Source: JAYWIG01 sp043789035
GTDB taxonomy: Bacteria > Pseudomonadota > Gammaproteobacteria > Burkholderiales > Burkholderiaceae_E
Assembly: GCA_043789035.1 (NCBI GenBank)
Contig: JAYWIG010000281.1
Span: 1-36,103, forward strand
DNA length: 36,103 nucleotides
Direction: 5' to 3'
Below, one piece after another: positions 9,001 to 15,715 of this stretch. Made by a program: the position numbers and the translations under genes. Under the pieces are notes generated by a model, which saw only the letters and a list, made by a program, of their open reading frames with translations, did not search any database and was not told where the DNA came from. Position 1 is the first letter of the stretch; every line of letters starts with the position of its first letter.

Positions 9001-9586
9001 TTGCTTGCACTAGCTTATCGTCGAGTTTGAAACTTAACTCGGGTTTAACCCACACTTTTTGATTCACGTCTAAACTAGAAACAAAAGGAATTTTTGTTTG
9101 CAATTGCGTCACAGAGTGCTTGCTTTTTACCGTCTGATCTTCGGCATAAATTGCACCGCCATCTAGCTCGATATTCGCAATAGAGAACTTGGGTAGGCCA
9201 TCGCTTCTTGGGCGATTTTGAAATTTTTCGACCAAATCATCAACGCTGGTCTTTTCGTCCGCGAAGCGCGTCAACGAAATCACTGGGTTGATGATCTTTA
9301 CGCTATTAACGATAGGATATTTTTTTGTTACCGAGGTCCAGTCGACTTCAGCTTGCAAACTATCAACAGCAAACGTCGCGATGGAGCCTTGCTTTTCTAA
9401 AACTCGAAAATCTTTGACCCCTGCGCGTAGTGGCCATAATCCGAAATCGACAGATGCCAAGGTTACCGGCCTTTCAAGGATCTTGTTGAGTTCTATCGCC
9501 GCCTTATCTCGCACCCACGTAGGCAGTTGTATAACCGCCCAAGTACCGAGTGCACTCAACAAGAGAAAAGAGAATAACAATAACAA
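6095..9586 (-). CDS. DUF748 / AsmA-like giant envelope protein; likely start displaced by a frameshift
   Basis: A 1163-residue reading frame. It opens with a hydrophobic segment (signal anchor), followed by the AsmA-like pattern AIELNKILERPVTLASVDFGLWPLRAGVKDF. The centre consists of repeating beta-rich segments resembling AsmA/YhdP-type lipid-transport or assembly proteins. The C-terminus (from IDFEVGSAAL onward) has the GSAxL / LDLGGRADP pattern typical of DUF748 proteins. It is probably inner-membrane anchored and periplasmic, with a role in outer-membrane integrity inferred from relatives. The first usable start in this frame is TTG at 9586. An ATG at 9611 would give a better N-terminus (MSKKSALALLLLF) if one A of an A7 tract were absent, making 1171 residues. 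It is the last gene of the obgE-proB run. Confidence 0.85.
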   Translation of the reverse strand: MLLLFSFLLLSALGTWAVIQLPTWVRDKAAIELNKILERPVTLASVDFGLWPLRAGVKDFRVLEKQGSIATFAVDSLQAEVDWTSVTKKYPIVNSVKIINPVISLTRFADEKTSVDDLVEKFQNRPRSDGLPKFSIANIELDGGAIYAEDQTVKSKHSVTQLQTKIPFVSSLDVNQKVWVKPELSFKLDDKLVQARAESLPFDGTHQSRLNLRVEPFELAPWFVYWPKTAVVAPKKAQIETNLNIDFAQEAKVKLAIQGQLKVSGVEVQQALKTSVFEKMEAQIQSLEIERLELQPLDKKFRASAVLIEQPLVQLVRPANAAVAARQAEKVEAPISFDWELGEVKINRGSVSYQDPGFAPKPLSVKLTEINSVITGLSADPQHKVVLRGSAKAGRGEIIEVDSNFSKVDQDHALDWKVANASLSDWWWFVEPYVISTPKGGKFAGQGRVLFGAKASVRLDKLAVKVTDFSLKSKSGLEWLKFASLSVADFSMGLNERIIKLGKVEVSKFSMLAKRGEQGFSILEVIPAQTSTMVAEKFSSNVKSISWIIDLQEVRFEESTVELVDDVKNRATDVKIEDIEMAAKNLRIDTGASFTSGTQPISNIKPISGSLDLSGLVNKKGRLKLKGPLQLQPIQASLELNLADINLLPFQAYFTEYVNASMNRGEASIKGKLGVNLASDNPVQYQGSVAINQFASITKLGNEDLLRWKALRLSNSQFVSKPLSVDLGDIELDEFYSRLVLSAEGRLNLQDLAVSKESTPNSPTPSSIPASAPAPVAERLPVRIGKVTLNNGNVNFSDFFVKPNYTANLTNMSGTVTELTPEKAGAVSLSGRIDGTGSLAIEGSINPLIRNLFLDIKADATDIDLPRLSPYSGKYIGYGIEKGKLGAKVSYRLEDRKLQAENRVILDQLTFGEKVDSPTAMKLPILFAVALLKDRNGVIDVNMPIGGSLDDPQFSISGLVFRMIGNLIVKVITSPFTLLASLGGGKDQELSKIDFEVGSAALSRASVEKAESIAKALNDRPALKLDLGGRADPQEDADALKKVAFDRLLKAQKLRETLKGNVGADAIDAVEITPAEYPKYLTAAFRANQTGITLSPRATPIPEMEKSLNEQAKVTDAEVLNLANKRAQAMKDWLAENGKIDAERLFITAPKLEGAARVELGLK

Positions 9587-9598
9587 GGCCAGTGCAGA

Positions 9599-9605
9599 TT
9601 TTTTT
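9599..9605 (-). other. A7 homopolymer separating an ATG from the DUF748 reading frame
   Basis: On the minus strand the DNA reads ATGAGC, then seven A, then TCTGCACTGG. With seven A the ATG at 9611-9609 reads a different frame (MSKKICTGL...). With six A it reads MSKKSALALLLLF and joins the 1163-residue DUF748 frame directly, giving a textbook signal anchor. The tract may be a sequencing or assembly indel, a real mutation, a phase-variable tract, or a slippage site. Confidence 0.75.
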
Positions 9606-9672
9606 GCTCATAATTGCAGTATGGCACTGACCCATGTCGCCTGCAATATTCATCGCAGAAAGGATTAAAAAG

Positions 9673-10083
9673 TTAAAACATGCCGTTCTGATGCTTGGCT
9701 GTACTGGGCACTTTTTGTAGTACATCCCAATGTTCAACAAGGTAACCTTCCTCGTCGAGCTTGAAAATATCCATCGCGGCCCAAACGCCACCGAGTAGGC
9801 CCGGGAAGTGGTGCGCGCTATGAAGCACTACGAATTGGCCATCCGCAAATACGCGCATGAAATCAACAGATTTGCCGGGATATTCTTGGGCCATTTCTTC
9901 GAAAAAATCGATAAATGCTTGTTTGCCATCAGCTACTTCAGGATTGTGCTGTTTGTAGCTTGCTCCACCAAACAAGCGCATTGCCTCGGCGGGTTTTGAT
10001 TGATTAAACATCAAGTCGTAAAAAGCAAGCACATTTGCTTTGTTACGTTCTAAAGTCACGTTACCGGTCGGTATGTTTATCAA
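9673..10083 (-). CDS. SnoaL/NTF2-like small protein
   Basis: A protein of 136 residues from TTG 10083 or 128 from GTG 10059; an in-frame stop directly precedes the TTG and no ATG occurs early, so a non-ATG start is forced. The sequence (NVLAFYDLMF, YKQHNPEVADGKQAFIDFF, VDFMRVFADGQFVVLHS, AMDIFKLDEEGYLVEHWDVLQ) is the SnoaL-like cone fold seen in polyketide cyclases, ketosteroid-isomerase-like proteins and many uncharacterised pathway enzymes. The acidic and His residues lining the pocket (for example His46 in the QHNP motif) are typical. It follows the FAD monooxygenase gene by 15 bp, so the two may act on the same small molecule. No specific reaction can be assigned. Confidence 0.85.
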   Translation of the reverse strand: MINIPTGNVTLERNKANVLAFYDLMFNQSKPAEAMRLFGGASYKQHNPEVADGKQAFIDFFEEMAQEYPGKSVDFMRVFADGQFVVLHSAHHFPGLLGGVWAAMDIFKLDEEGYLVEHWDVLQKVPSTAKHQNGMF

Positions 10084-10098
10084 TTAAGCTTCGCCGAT

Positions 10099-11238
10099 TT
10101 ATTGGTAAGAGTAAACCCAAGATAGCCCACCATACTTGGGTGCTAAAACTGATTGCGAAAGTACAGCATTACGCGCCCTGCGCAATAAGCCACCCGCATG
10201 ATAAATCGCTTGATAGCGCTTGGCGGCCATTTGTGCACGCAAGCAGCGCTTTAAACGGCTTTCTTGAAACTGCGCCAAGAACAAGGGTGCTTTCGCTAGG
10301 CAGGCAGCGTCTTCTAACCCAAAGGCTGCACCTTGCGCTAAGTGCGGCAACATGGCGTGCGCTGCATCGCCCACTAAAACTGTTTTACCGTAAAACCATT
10401 GATGAATTGGCTTTAAGTCAAACACGCGCCAGGCAGAACAATCTTGGGCACCAAATAATATGGACTTGAGTTCATCATTGGCAATGAGCAGACTGTCGCA
10501 CATTTCTTGTGGGCTGACATTCATTGCCCAACTCGTATTGTCTTGTTGAGGCATTGACTCGTTAAGCATTTGCATTTGAGCACTAGATATAAAAGCGGCA
10601 ATGTTCAGAACTCGATGCCCTCCAGTTGGATGCAATACCGGATAGGCAACCACATGCACACCTGCCCCAACCCATAGACGAATTTCATTCACTTCATCCG
10701 TGCAGTGCGCAAAGGCACGAAAAGCGATCGAGCTTAAATGAGTTCGAGCTTGCCCCATAACTTGTCCACGTACCGTTGACCAAAGCCCATCCGCTGCAAT
10801 CGTAAGATCGGCCGATTTTGCAAAAGCTGATTCTGCATCAAATGCTCGACCAAGTTGTACTTCAATATTTGATTGCGCTTGGGCATGTTCTAGCAACTTA
10901 GCTTGCAACACCGCTCGATGAAGCATGCCATAGGGCTGGTCGAAGTCGGCTTCTACCTGTGCACCTAGAGGCACACTACTCAAAAGTTTATTATTCGAGA
11001 TATCGCGCATCAACAGACGTGTAGGTGTAATTATTTTTTCTTTTACTTCGGCGGCTAGCTTAGGCGAAATTTGATTTAGCGCATGAAAGGCATTGGGCCC
11101 AAGCTGAATACCCGCACCACTTACGGCGATCTCAGTCTGGCGTTCATACACATACACATTACTGTTATCGTGTTTACGAGCGATTGCGAGCGCACTAGCC
11201 AAGCCTGAAATTCCTGCCCCTGCGATTGCAACTTTCAT
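10099..11238 (-). CDS. FAD-dependent monooxygenase (salicylate / 3-hydroxybenzoate hydroxylase-like)
   Basis: A 379-residue class A flavoprotein monooxygenase. The Rossmann motif G7xG9xxG12 opens the protein (MKVAIAGAGISGLA), the DG motif is at Asp150-Gly151 (AADGLWSTVRG), and the GD motif with ribityl contact is VGDAAHAMLPHLAQGAAFGLEDA at about 289-311. MLPHLAQGA is the variant common in salicylate and 3-hydroxybenzoate hydroxylases. It would hydroxylate a phenolic substrate with NAD(P)H and O2. The ATG start lies 3 bp after the proB stop, so it belongs to the obgE-proB transcription unit, an unexpected place for a catabolic enzyme. In many relatives this family member sits near ubiquinone or aromatic genes; a quinone-related role is possible but unproven. 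Confidence 0.88.
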   Translation of the reverse strand: MKVAIAGAGISGLASALAIARKHDNSNVYVYERQTEIAVSGAGIQLGPNAFHALNQISPKLAAEVKEKIITPTRLLMRDISNNKLLSSVPLGAQVEADFDQPYGMLHRAVLQAKLLEHAQAQSNIEVQLGRAFDAESAFAKSADLTIAADGLWSTVRGQVMGQARTHLSSIAFRAFAHCTDEVNEIRLWVGAGVHVVAYPVLHPTGGHRVLNIAAFISSAQMQMLNESMPQQDNTSWAMNVSPQEMCDSLLIANDELKSILFGAQDCSAWRVFDLKPIHQWFYGKTVLVGDAAHAMLPHLAQGAAFGLEDAACLAKAPLFLAQFQESRLKRCLRAQMAAKRYQAIYHAGGLLRRARNAVLSQSVLAPKYGGLSWVYSYQ

Positions 11239-11241
11239 GAC

Positions 11242-12372
11242 TTACGCTGACAACACTAAATTACTACGATGTACAAGCTCCGGCTCTTCGATGAAACCTA
11301 AAACGGCCTCAATCTCGCTTGAAGGCTTGCGCATAATGCGTCTAGACTCGGAGCTTGAATAATTGATTAACCCGCGAGCAATCTCATTACCCTCAGTATC
11401 GAGCACAGCAATCACTTCGCCGCGCTCGAACTCCCCGGTGACTTCCACAACTCCAATCGGTAACAAGCTTTTACCGTCTTTGAGCAACGCTCTAGTCGCT
11501 CCAGCATCGAGCCGAACCTGACCTCGCAACTGCAAATGATCAGCCATCCATTGCTTGCGAGCCGCCAAACGCTGCGAAGGTGCATTAAACTGGGTGCCGA
11601 CCAACTCGCCGTTAGCAAGTCTCTTCAAAACATTGGCTTCGCGACCCGATGCCACAACCGTATCGGTACCCGCAGTCGCTGCGCGCTTGGCTGCCAAGAC
11701 TTTGGTAATCATGCCGCCCTTGCCGATGAGCGAACCAGCACCACCCGCTATCTCCTCGAGATAAGCGTCACCAGCAGTCACAGAAGATAGTAGTGTTGCC
11801 GCTGGATCTTTACGCGGATCAGCCGTGTACAGCCCGGTTTGATCAGTCAAAATAATCAGGCAATCAGCGTCAACGAGGTTCGAGACTAGAGCACCTAAAG
11901 TATCGTTATCACCAAACTTTATCTCGTCAGTCACCACGGTATCGTTCTCGTTAATGATTGGCACAACGCCTAACGATAACAAAGTAACCAAGGTCGAGCG
12001 CGCATTCAAATAACGTTTTCGATCACTCAAATCTTCATGGGTGAGCAACACTTGCGCAGTTTTCAAACCGTGCACTGCAAAACAAGTTTCATAGACCTGC
12101 GCTAAACCCATTTGCCCAACAGCAGCAGCCGCTTGCAATTCATGCATTTGGCTAGGGCGCTTGGCCCAACCTAAACGTTTCATGCCTTCGGCAATGGCGC
12201 CCGACGATACCAGAATAATCTCTTTACCCATAGCGCGAAGGGCAGCGATTTCTTCACCCCAACGCAAAATCGCCTCCCGGTCTAAGCCTTTACCTTCATT
12301 GGTCACTAAGCTAGAGCCGACCTTCACAACAACGCGATGCGCTGCCTTTAACGTAGAAACGGTCGCATTCAT
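11242..12372 (-). CDS. proB: Glutamate 5-kinase
   Basis: A 376-residue enzyme catalysing the first step of proline synthesis, ATP-dependent phosphorylation of glutamate to gamma-glutamyl phosphate. The amino acid kinase domain (about 10-260) begins RVVVKVGSSLVTNEG, with LVSSGAIAEGM, the NENDTVVTDEIKFGDND substrate/Mg loop, and GGMITKVLAAKRA. A C-terminal PUA domain occupies about 280-360 (MADHLQLRGQVRLDAGATRAL to RGLINYSSSESRRI). Length matches the PUA-containing family. The ATG lies 4 bp after the obgE stop, the usual betaproteobacterial order. The expected nudix RNA pyrophosphohydrolase gene does not follow; an FAD monooxygenase does. Confidence 0.97.
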   Translation of the reverse strand: MNATVSTLKAAHRVVVKVGSSLVTNEGKGLDREAILRWGEEIAALRAMGKEIILVSSGAIAEGMKRLGWAKRPSQMHELQAAAAVGQMGLAQVYETCFAVHGLKTAQVLLTHEDLSDRKRYLNARSTLVTLLSLGVVPIINENDTVVTDEIKFGDNDTLGALVSNLVDADCLIILTDQTGLYTADPRKDPAATLLSSVTAGDAYLEEIAGGAGSLIGKGGMITKVLAAKRAATAGTDTVVASGREANVLKRLANGELVGTQFNAPSQRLAARKQWMADHLQLRGQVRLDAGATRALLKDGKSLLPIGVVEVTGEFERGEVIAVLDTEGNEIARGLINYSSSESRRIMRKPSSEIEAVLGFIEEPELVHRSNLVLSA

Positions 12373-12376
12373 TTAA

Positions 12377-13450
12377 TTAATCTTCAAAACGAATATCGCG
12401 ATCCGGGTCCACCTCCGGGGTAATCGCAACAATGAAGTCGAAAATAGCATAGGTCAGCGCTTCGCAGCCTTCGCCTGTTAAACCCGAAATCGAATAAACG
12501 CGATCAACCGGCAATGCAGATTTACCTCTGCCTTTGTATTTTTTCAAGAACTCTGCCGCACGAGATTCGCGCTCTTCTTGCGGCACCATATCGAGTTTAT
12601 TAAGGATTAACCATCGAGGTTTATTCATTAATTCTTCATCGTACTTTCCGAGCTCTTTCACAATGGCACGCGCTTCTTTGGCAGGGTCGACCGTCGGGTC
12701 AAAAGGTGCCATATCAACTAGATGCAGCAATACCCGAGTACGCTGTAAATGACGTAAGAATTGATGACCTAAGCCTGCACCTTCTGATGCGCCTTCAATT
12801 AAGCCAGGAATGTCCGCAATCACGAAGCTCTTCTCTGGCCCAACCCGCACAACACCTAAATTTGGGTGCAATGTGGTGAAGGGGTAATCAGCAATTTTTG
12901 GTCTAGCGTTGGATACCGCGGTAATGAAGGTCGATTTACCGGCATTGGGCATACCCAACAAACCAACATCGGCCAACACTTTTAACTCTAAGCGCAGCGC
13001 TTTCATTTCACCAGGAAAACCATGTGTCGACTTCTTAGGCGCACGATTGGTGCTAGTTTTAAAGTGAATATTGCCAAAGCCACCGTCGCCGCCTTTGCAC
13101 AGCATCACCATTTGGTCATGGGCGGTGAGGTCAAATAGCAATTGATCGGTTTCTTGATCGTAAATCTGGGTGCCAACCGGCATCTTCAGAACAAGATCGT
13201 CCGCAGCTGCGCCATACATATCACTGCCGCGCCCACGGTCGCCATTGCGTGCAATATGCTTTTTAGCGTAACGAAAATCGATCAAGGTGTTGATGTTGCG
13301 ATCGGCGAGTGCAAACACGCTACCGCCTCGCCCACCATCGCCACCGTCAGGGCCACCCTTGGGAATGAACTTCTCGCGACGAAACGAGCTTTGGCCTACG
13401 CCGCCATCGCCTGAGGTCACCTCTATTCGCGCTTCATCGATGAATTTCAT
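12377..13450 (-). CDS. obgE: Obg/CgtA GTPase
   Basis: A 357-residue essential ribosome-assembly GTPase. The Gly-rich OBG domain (residues 1-160) shows GGPDGGDGGRGGSV and GDRGRGSDMYG. The G domain carries G1 GMPNAGKS at 166-173, G2 within DYPFTTLHPNLGVV, G3 DIPG at 213-216 and G4 NKLD at 284-287. The protein ends in the acidic tail DPDRDIRFED. It binds the 50S subunit and couples its maturation to GTP or ppGpp levels. The ATG is preceded by GAGG about 11 nt upstream, and a strong hairpin plus T-tract lies just before that. It heads a closely spaced run with proB and three further genes. Confidence 0.97.
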   Translation of the reverse strand: MKFIDEARIEVTSGDGGVGQSSFRREKFIPKGGPDGGDGGRGGSVFALADRNINTLIDFRYAKKHIARNGDRGRGSDMYGAAADDLVLKMPVGTQIYDQETDQLLFDLTAHDQMVMLCKGGDGGFGNIHFKTSTNRAPKKSTHGFPGEMKALRLELKVLADVGLLGMPNAGKSTFITAVSNARPKIADYPFTTLHPNLGVVRVGPEKSFVIADIPGLIEGASEGAGLGHQFLRHLQRTRVLLHLVDMAPFDPTVDPAKEARAIVKELGKYDEELMNKPRWLILNKLDMVPQEERESRAAEFLKKYKGRGKSALPVDRVYSISGLTGEGCEALTYAIFDFIVAITPEVDPDRDIRFED

Positions 13451-13463
13451 TGATAAAAAACCT

Positions 13464-13498
13464 CATGTAAAAAAACAAAACCCCGCACTGTGCGGGGC
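13464..13498 (-). terminator. Rho-independent terminator / possible attenuator between rpmA and obgE
   Basis: On the minus strand a GC-rich hairpin (CCCCGCA / TGCGGGG, 13481-13497) is followed by TTTTGTTTTTTT (about 13469-13480). It would end rplU-rpmA transcripts. Because it is only about 15-20 nt before the obgE start codon, there is no room for a normal obgE promoter downstream of it, so obgE is probably reached by read-through or by a promoter overlapping the hairpin. Confidence 0.8.
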
Positions 13499-13553
13499 TT
13501 CTATCGTTAGCGGCAGAAGCTTGGAAGCCCTCCGCGTGCCTCGCTACAGAGTA

Positions 13554-13814
13554 TTACTGTAACGGAACGATGCTAACTGTTTGACGATTCAGTGCGCCTT
13601 TAATGGCGAACTTCACATGACCATCAACCAATGCGTACAAGGTATGGTCTTTACCCTGGCCTACGTTTACACCTGGGTGTACACGAGTGCCACGCTGACG
13701 AACAATGATTGAGCCTGCATTGAGCACTTCACCACCGTAGGCTTTAACGCCCAACATTTTTGGTTGTGAATCGCGCCCGTTTCGCGTAGAGCCGCCGCCT
13801 TTTTTCTGTGCCAT
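13554..13814 (-). CDS. rpmA: 50S ribosomal protein L27 (bL27)
   Basis: An 86-residue protein with the L27 signature MAQKKGGGSTRNGRDSQ at the N-terminus, whose flexible tail reaches the peptidyl-transferase centre, and the conserved GVKAYGGE and RQRGTRVHPGVNVG stretches. Length is standard. It follows rplU on the minus strand after a 42-bp gap, the conserved order in proteobacteria. A rho-independent terminator lies downstream of it, ahead of obgE. Confidence 0.97.
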   Translation of the reverse strand: MAQKKGGGSTRNGRDSQPKMLGVKAYGGEVLNAGSIIVRQRGTRVHPGVNVGQGKDHTLYALVDGHVKFAIKGALNRQTVSIVPLQ

Positions 13815-13856
13815 GGTCGTAGTGTCCTAGTTAGGTCCTTGCTTACTGTATCAATA

Positions 13857-14465
13857 TTAGCGGCGAACGCCACCGTCGAGTGAATCGGTGAGAGCTTTGA
13901 ATGCAGCCCAATCACCTTTAGCGGCCAAGGCAGCTTGCTCGGCCCATGTGCTTGGATCATGAGAAACAAAGCGGTTACCGCCAGATTTCAAGATTTCTTT
14001 CATCTTCTCAACAGGAGTCGAGGCAAGTTGGGCAAACGTAGTAATACCAGCTTTAATGAAAAGCTCATTAATCTTAGGACCGATACCTTCAATTTTTACA
14101 AGATCGTCCGGCGCTGCTTTAGCCACCGGTGCTGCAACACTGGCAGTACCCAAGCTCGATGTAATCGACTGAATGAATAGTTGTGTGTAATTCTGGCGAT
14201 GAGCCGTACGCTTTTGGAAGTGCTTACGACGACGCATTTTGAAAATATGCACTTTATCGTGGCGGCCATGAGCAATAATGGTTGCAACCACCGTCGCGCC
14301 ATCCACAATCGGCGCACCGATCAGAATGTTCTCGCCATTACCAATGGCCAAGATGTCTTTAATGTCATACTCAGCGCCTACAGAAGCAGCGATAGTATCG
14401 ACTTTTAATTTTTCACCGACGACAACTTTATGTTGTTTACCGCCAGTACGAATAACTGCGTACAT
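13857..14465 (-). CDS. rplU: 50S ribosomal protein L21 with C-terminal helix-hairpin-helix extension
   Basis: Residues 1-103 are ordinary bL21 (MYAVIRTGGKQHKVVVGEKL, then FKMRRRKHFQKRTAHRQNYTQLFI). After an Ala/Val/Pro-rich linker (about 104-118) comes an 84-residue module starting DDLVKIEGIGPKINELFIKAGITTF and including DPSTWAEQAALAAKGDW and LDGGV. The GIGPKI core is a helix-hairpin-helix nucleic-acid-binding element. Betaproteobacterial L21 normally ends near residue 103; similar tails are known to me mainly from Bacteroidetes L21. The extension is in one uninterrupted frame with no stop after residue 103, so this is a true fusion. The SD GGA lies close upstream of the ATG. It may contact extra rRNA; that is inference. 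Confidence 0.95.
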   Translation of the reverse strand: MYAVIRTGGKQHKVVVGEKLKVDTIAASVGAEYDIKDILAIGNGENILIGAPIVDGATVVATIIAHGRHDKVHIFKMRRRKHFQKRTAHRQNYTQLFIQSITSSLGTASVAAPVAKAAPDDLVKIEGIGPKINELFIKAGITTFAQLASTPVEKMKEILKSGGNRFVSHDPSTWAEQAALAAKGDWAAFKALTDSLDGGVRR

Positions 14466-14499
14466 TGTTTTCCTTCAATTTAAAAATAAACTTTATTAA

Positions 14500-14517
14500 A
14501 TGAACATTCATGTTCAT
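14500..14517. promoter_or_regulatory. 18-bp palindrome in the rplU/ispB divergent gap
   Basis: ATGAACAT (14500-14507), a 2-bp spacer, then ATGTTCAT (14510-14517) is a perfect dyad 35 bp upstream of the rplU start, within the AT-rich gap shared with ispB (14466-14630). Its compact symmetry looks like a dimeric repressor site rather than a transcription terminator, since no T-tract follows. Binding protein unknown. Confidence 0.4.
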
Positions 14518-14630
14518 TCTGTCGCTTATTTGTTTAATAAACTCCACGCCTCTTTTGGATCTTATTAAGCGCGGAACTGTCGATTATACGTGTAGCTTAA
14601 AAGACAGGCAACTGGCGAGACATAAGGCCA

Positions 14631-15623
14631 ATGCTTATTTATAATCATCGAACAATGAAACCAGCTGAAGCCTATCCCATCATTGCGGACGATCTCGCCG
14701 CAGTGGATACCGTTATTAGGCAGCGCTTAAGCTCTGAAGTACCGCTTATCAATACCGTTGCCGATTATATTATCGCTGCTGGCGGCAAGCGGATGCGACC
14801 TTCTTTGCTGGCCTTAACCGCACGAGCGTTAGGTTACACTGGAAGTAACCACTACCTTCTCGGCGCTGTTATCGAGTTCATCCATACGGCAACGTTACTG
14901 CATGATGATGTAGTGGACGACTCTGATTTACGCCGCGGCAGGCCTACCGCTAACCAGAGTTTTGGCAATCCAACCGCCGTTTTAGTGGGTGACTTTTTAT
15001 ACTCCCGCGCTTTCCAAATGATGGTCGAAGCCAAGAGTATGTCCATCATGCAGGTGCTGGCAAACGCAACGAACACCATCGCTGAGGGTGAGGTTTTACA
15101 GCTCATGAACATCAATGACCCAAATATTGATGAAAGCCGGTACCTGCAAGTAATTCGCTACAAAACCGCTAAGTTGTTTGAAGCCGCTGGCGAAGTAGGC
15201 GCAATTTTGGCGGGTGCCGATTCATCTGTGCAAACGGCTATGGCAGCGTACGGTCGGCACTTGGGTACGGCTTTCCAACTCGTTGACGATGCACTCGACT
15301 ATGCCGGTGATTCGGCTGAGCTTGGCAAAACCGTGGGGGATGATTTGCGCGAAGGCAAAGCGACTTTACCCTTGATTTACCTACTTCAGAAGGGTAATCG
15401 CGAGGTAAAGATTGTTGTGCGTAAAGCTATCGAGGAAGGCCATTCCGAAGACTTCGACATGATTCTGAATGCGATCAAAACAACTGGCGCACTTGATTAC
15501 ACAATGGATCAGGCCAAACGAGAAGCTGAAGAAGCAACGAAGGCGTTAAGCGTGTTACCGTCATCCATCTATAAAGACGCGTTGATGTACTACGCCTCTT
15601 TTTCCGTGGAACGTAAGCACTAA
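14631..15623 (+). CDS. ispB: Polyprenyl diphosphate synthase (octaprenyl type) for ubiquinone
   Basis: A trans-prenyltransferase of 330 residues from ATG 14631, or 322 from ATG 14655. The first aspartate-rich motif is LLHDDVVDDSDLRRGRP (DDVVD at 92-96) and the second is LVDDALDYAGD, with GGKRMRPSLL for IPP binding. It elongates farnesyl diphosphate with IPP to the C40 side chain of ubiquinone. AAGG stands 3 nt before the ATG at 14631, whereas the ATG at 14655 gives an N-terminus nearer E. coli IspB, so the start is uncertain. It is divergent from rplU, the standard betaproteobacterial arrangement, and is the last conserved gene before the accessory region. Confidence 0.95.
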   Translation: MLIYNHRTMKPAEAYPIIADDLAAVDTVIRQRLSSEVPLINTVADYIIAAGGKRMRPSLLALTARALGYTGSNHYLLGAVIEFIHTATLLHDDVVDDSDLRRGRPTANQSFGNPTAVLVGDFLYSRAFQMMVEAKSMSIMQVLANATNTIAEGEVLQLMNINDPNIDESRYLQVIRYKTAKLFEAAGEVGAILAGADSSVQTAMAAYGRHLGTAFQLVDDALDYAGDSAELGKTVGDDLREGKATLPLIYLLQKGNREVKIVVRKAIEEGHSEDFDMILNAIKTTGALDYTMDQAKREAEEATKALSVLPSSIYKDALMYYASFSVERKH

Positions 15624-15715
15624 CTGGCTCTCGTAAATTTCAGGCCAAGCTGAAGTTTATATGCTACTATTTTCATATTAAACTTTCTGCAACCTGAATT
15701 TTTCGGAGTTCCCGC

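Noticed and set aside
9504..9791. A 95-residue minus-strand open frame overlapping the DUF748 start
   Set aside because: Its downstream part is the ATG-led out-of-frame reading created by the A7 tract and its upstream part lies inside the SnoaL-like gene; it is not protein-like as a whole.
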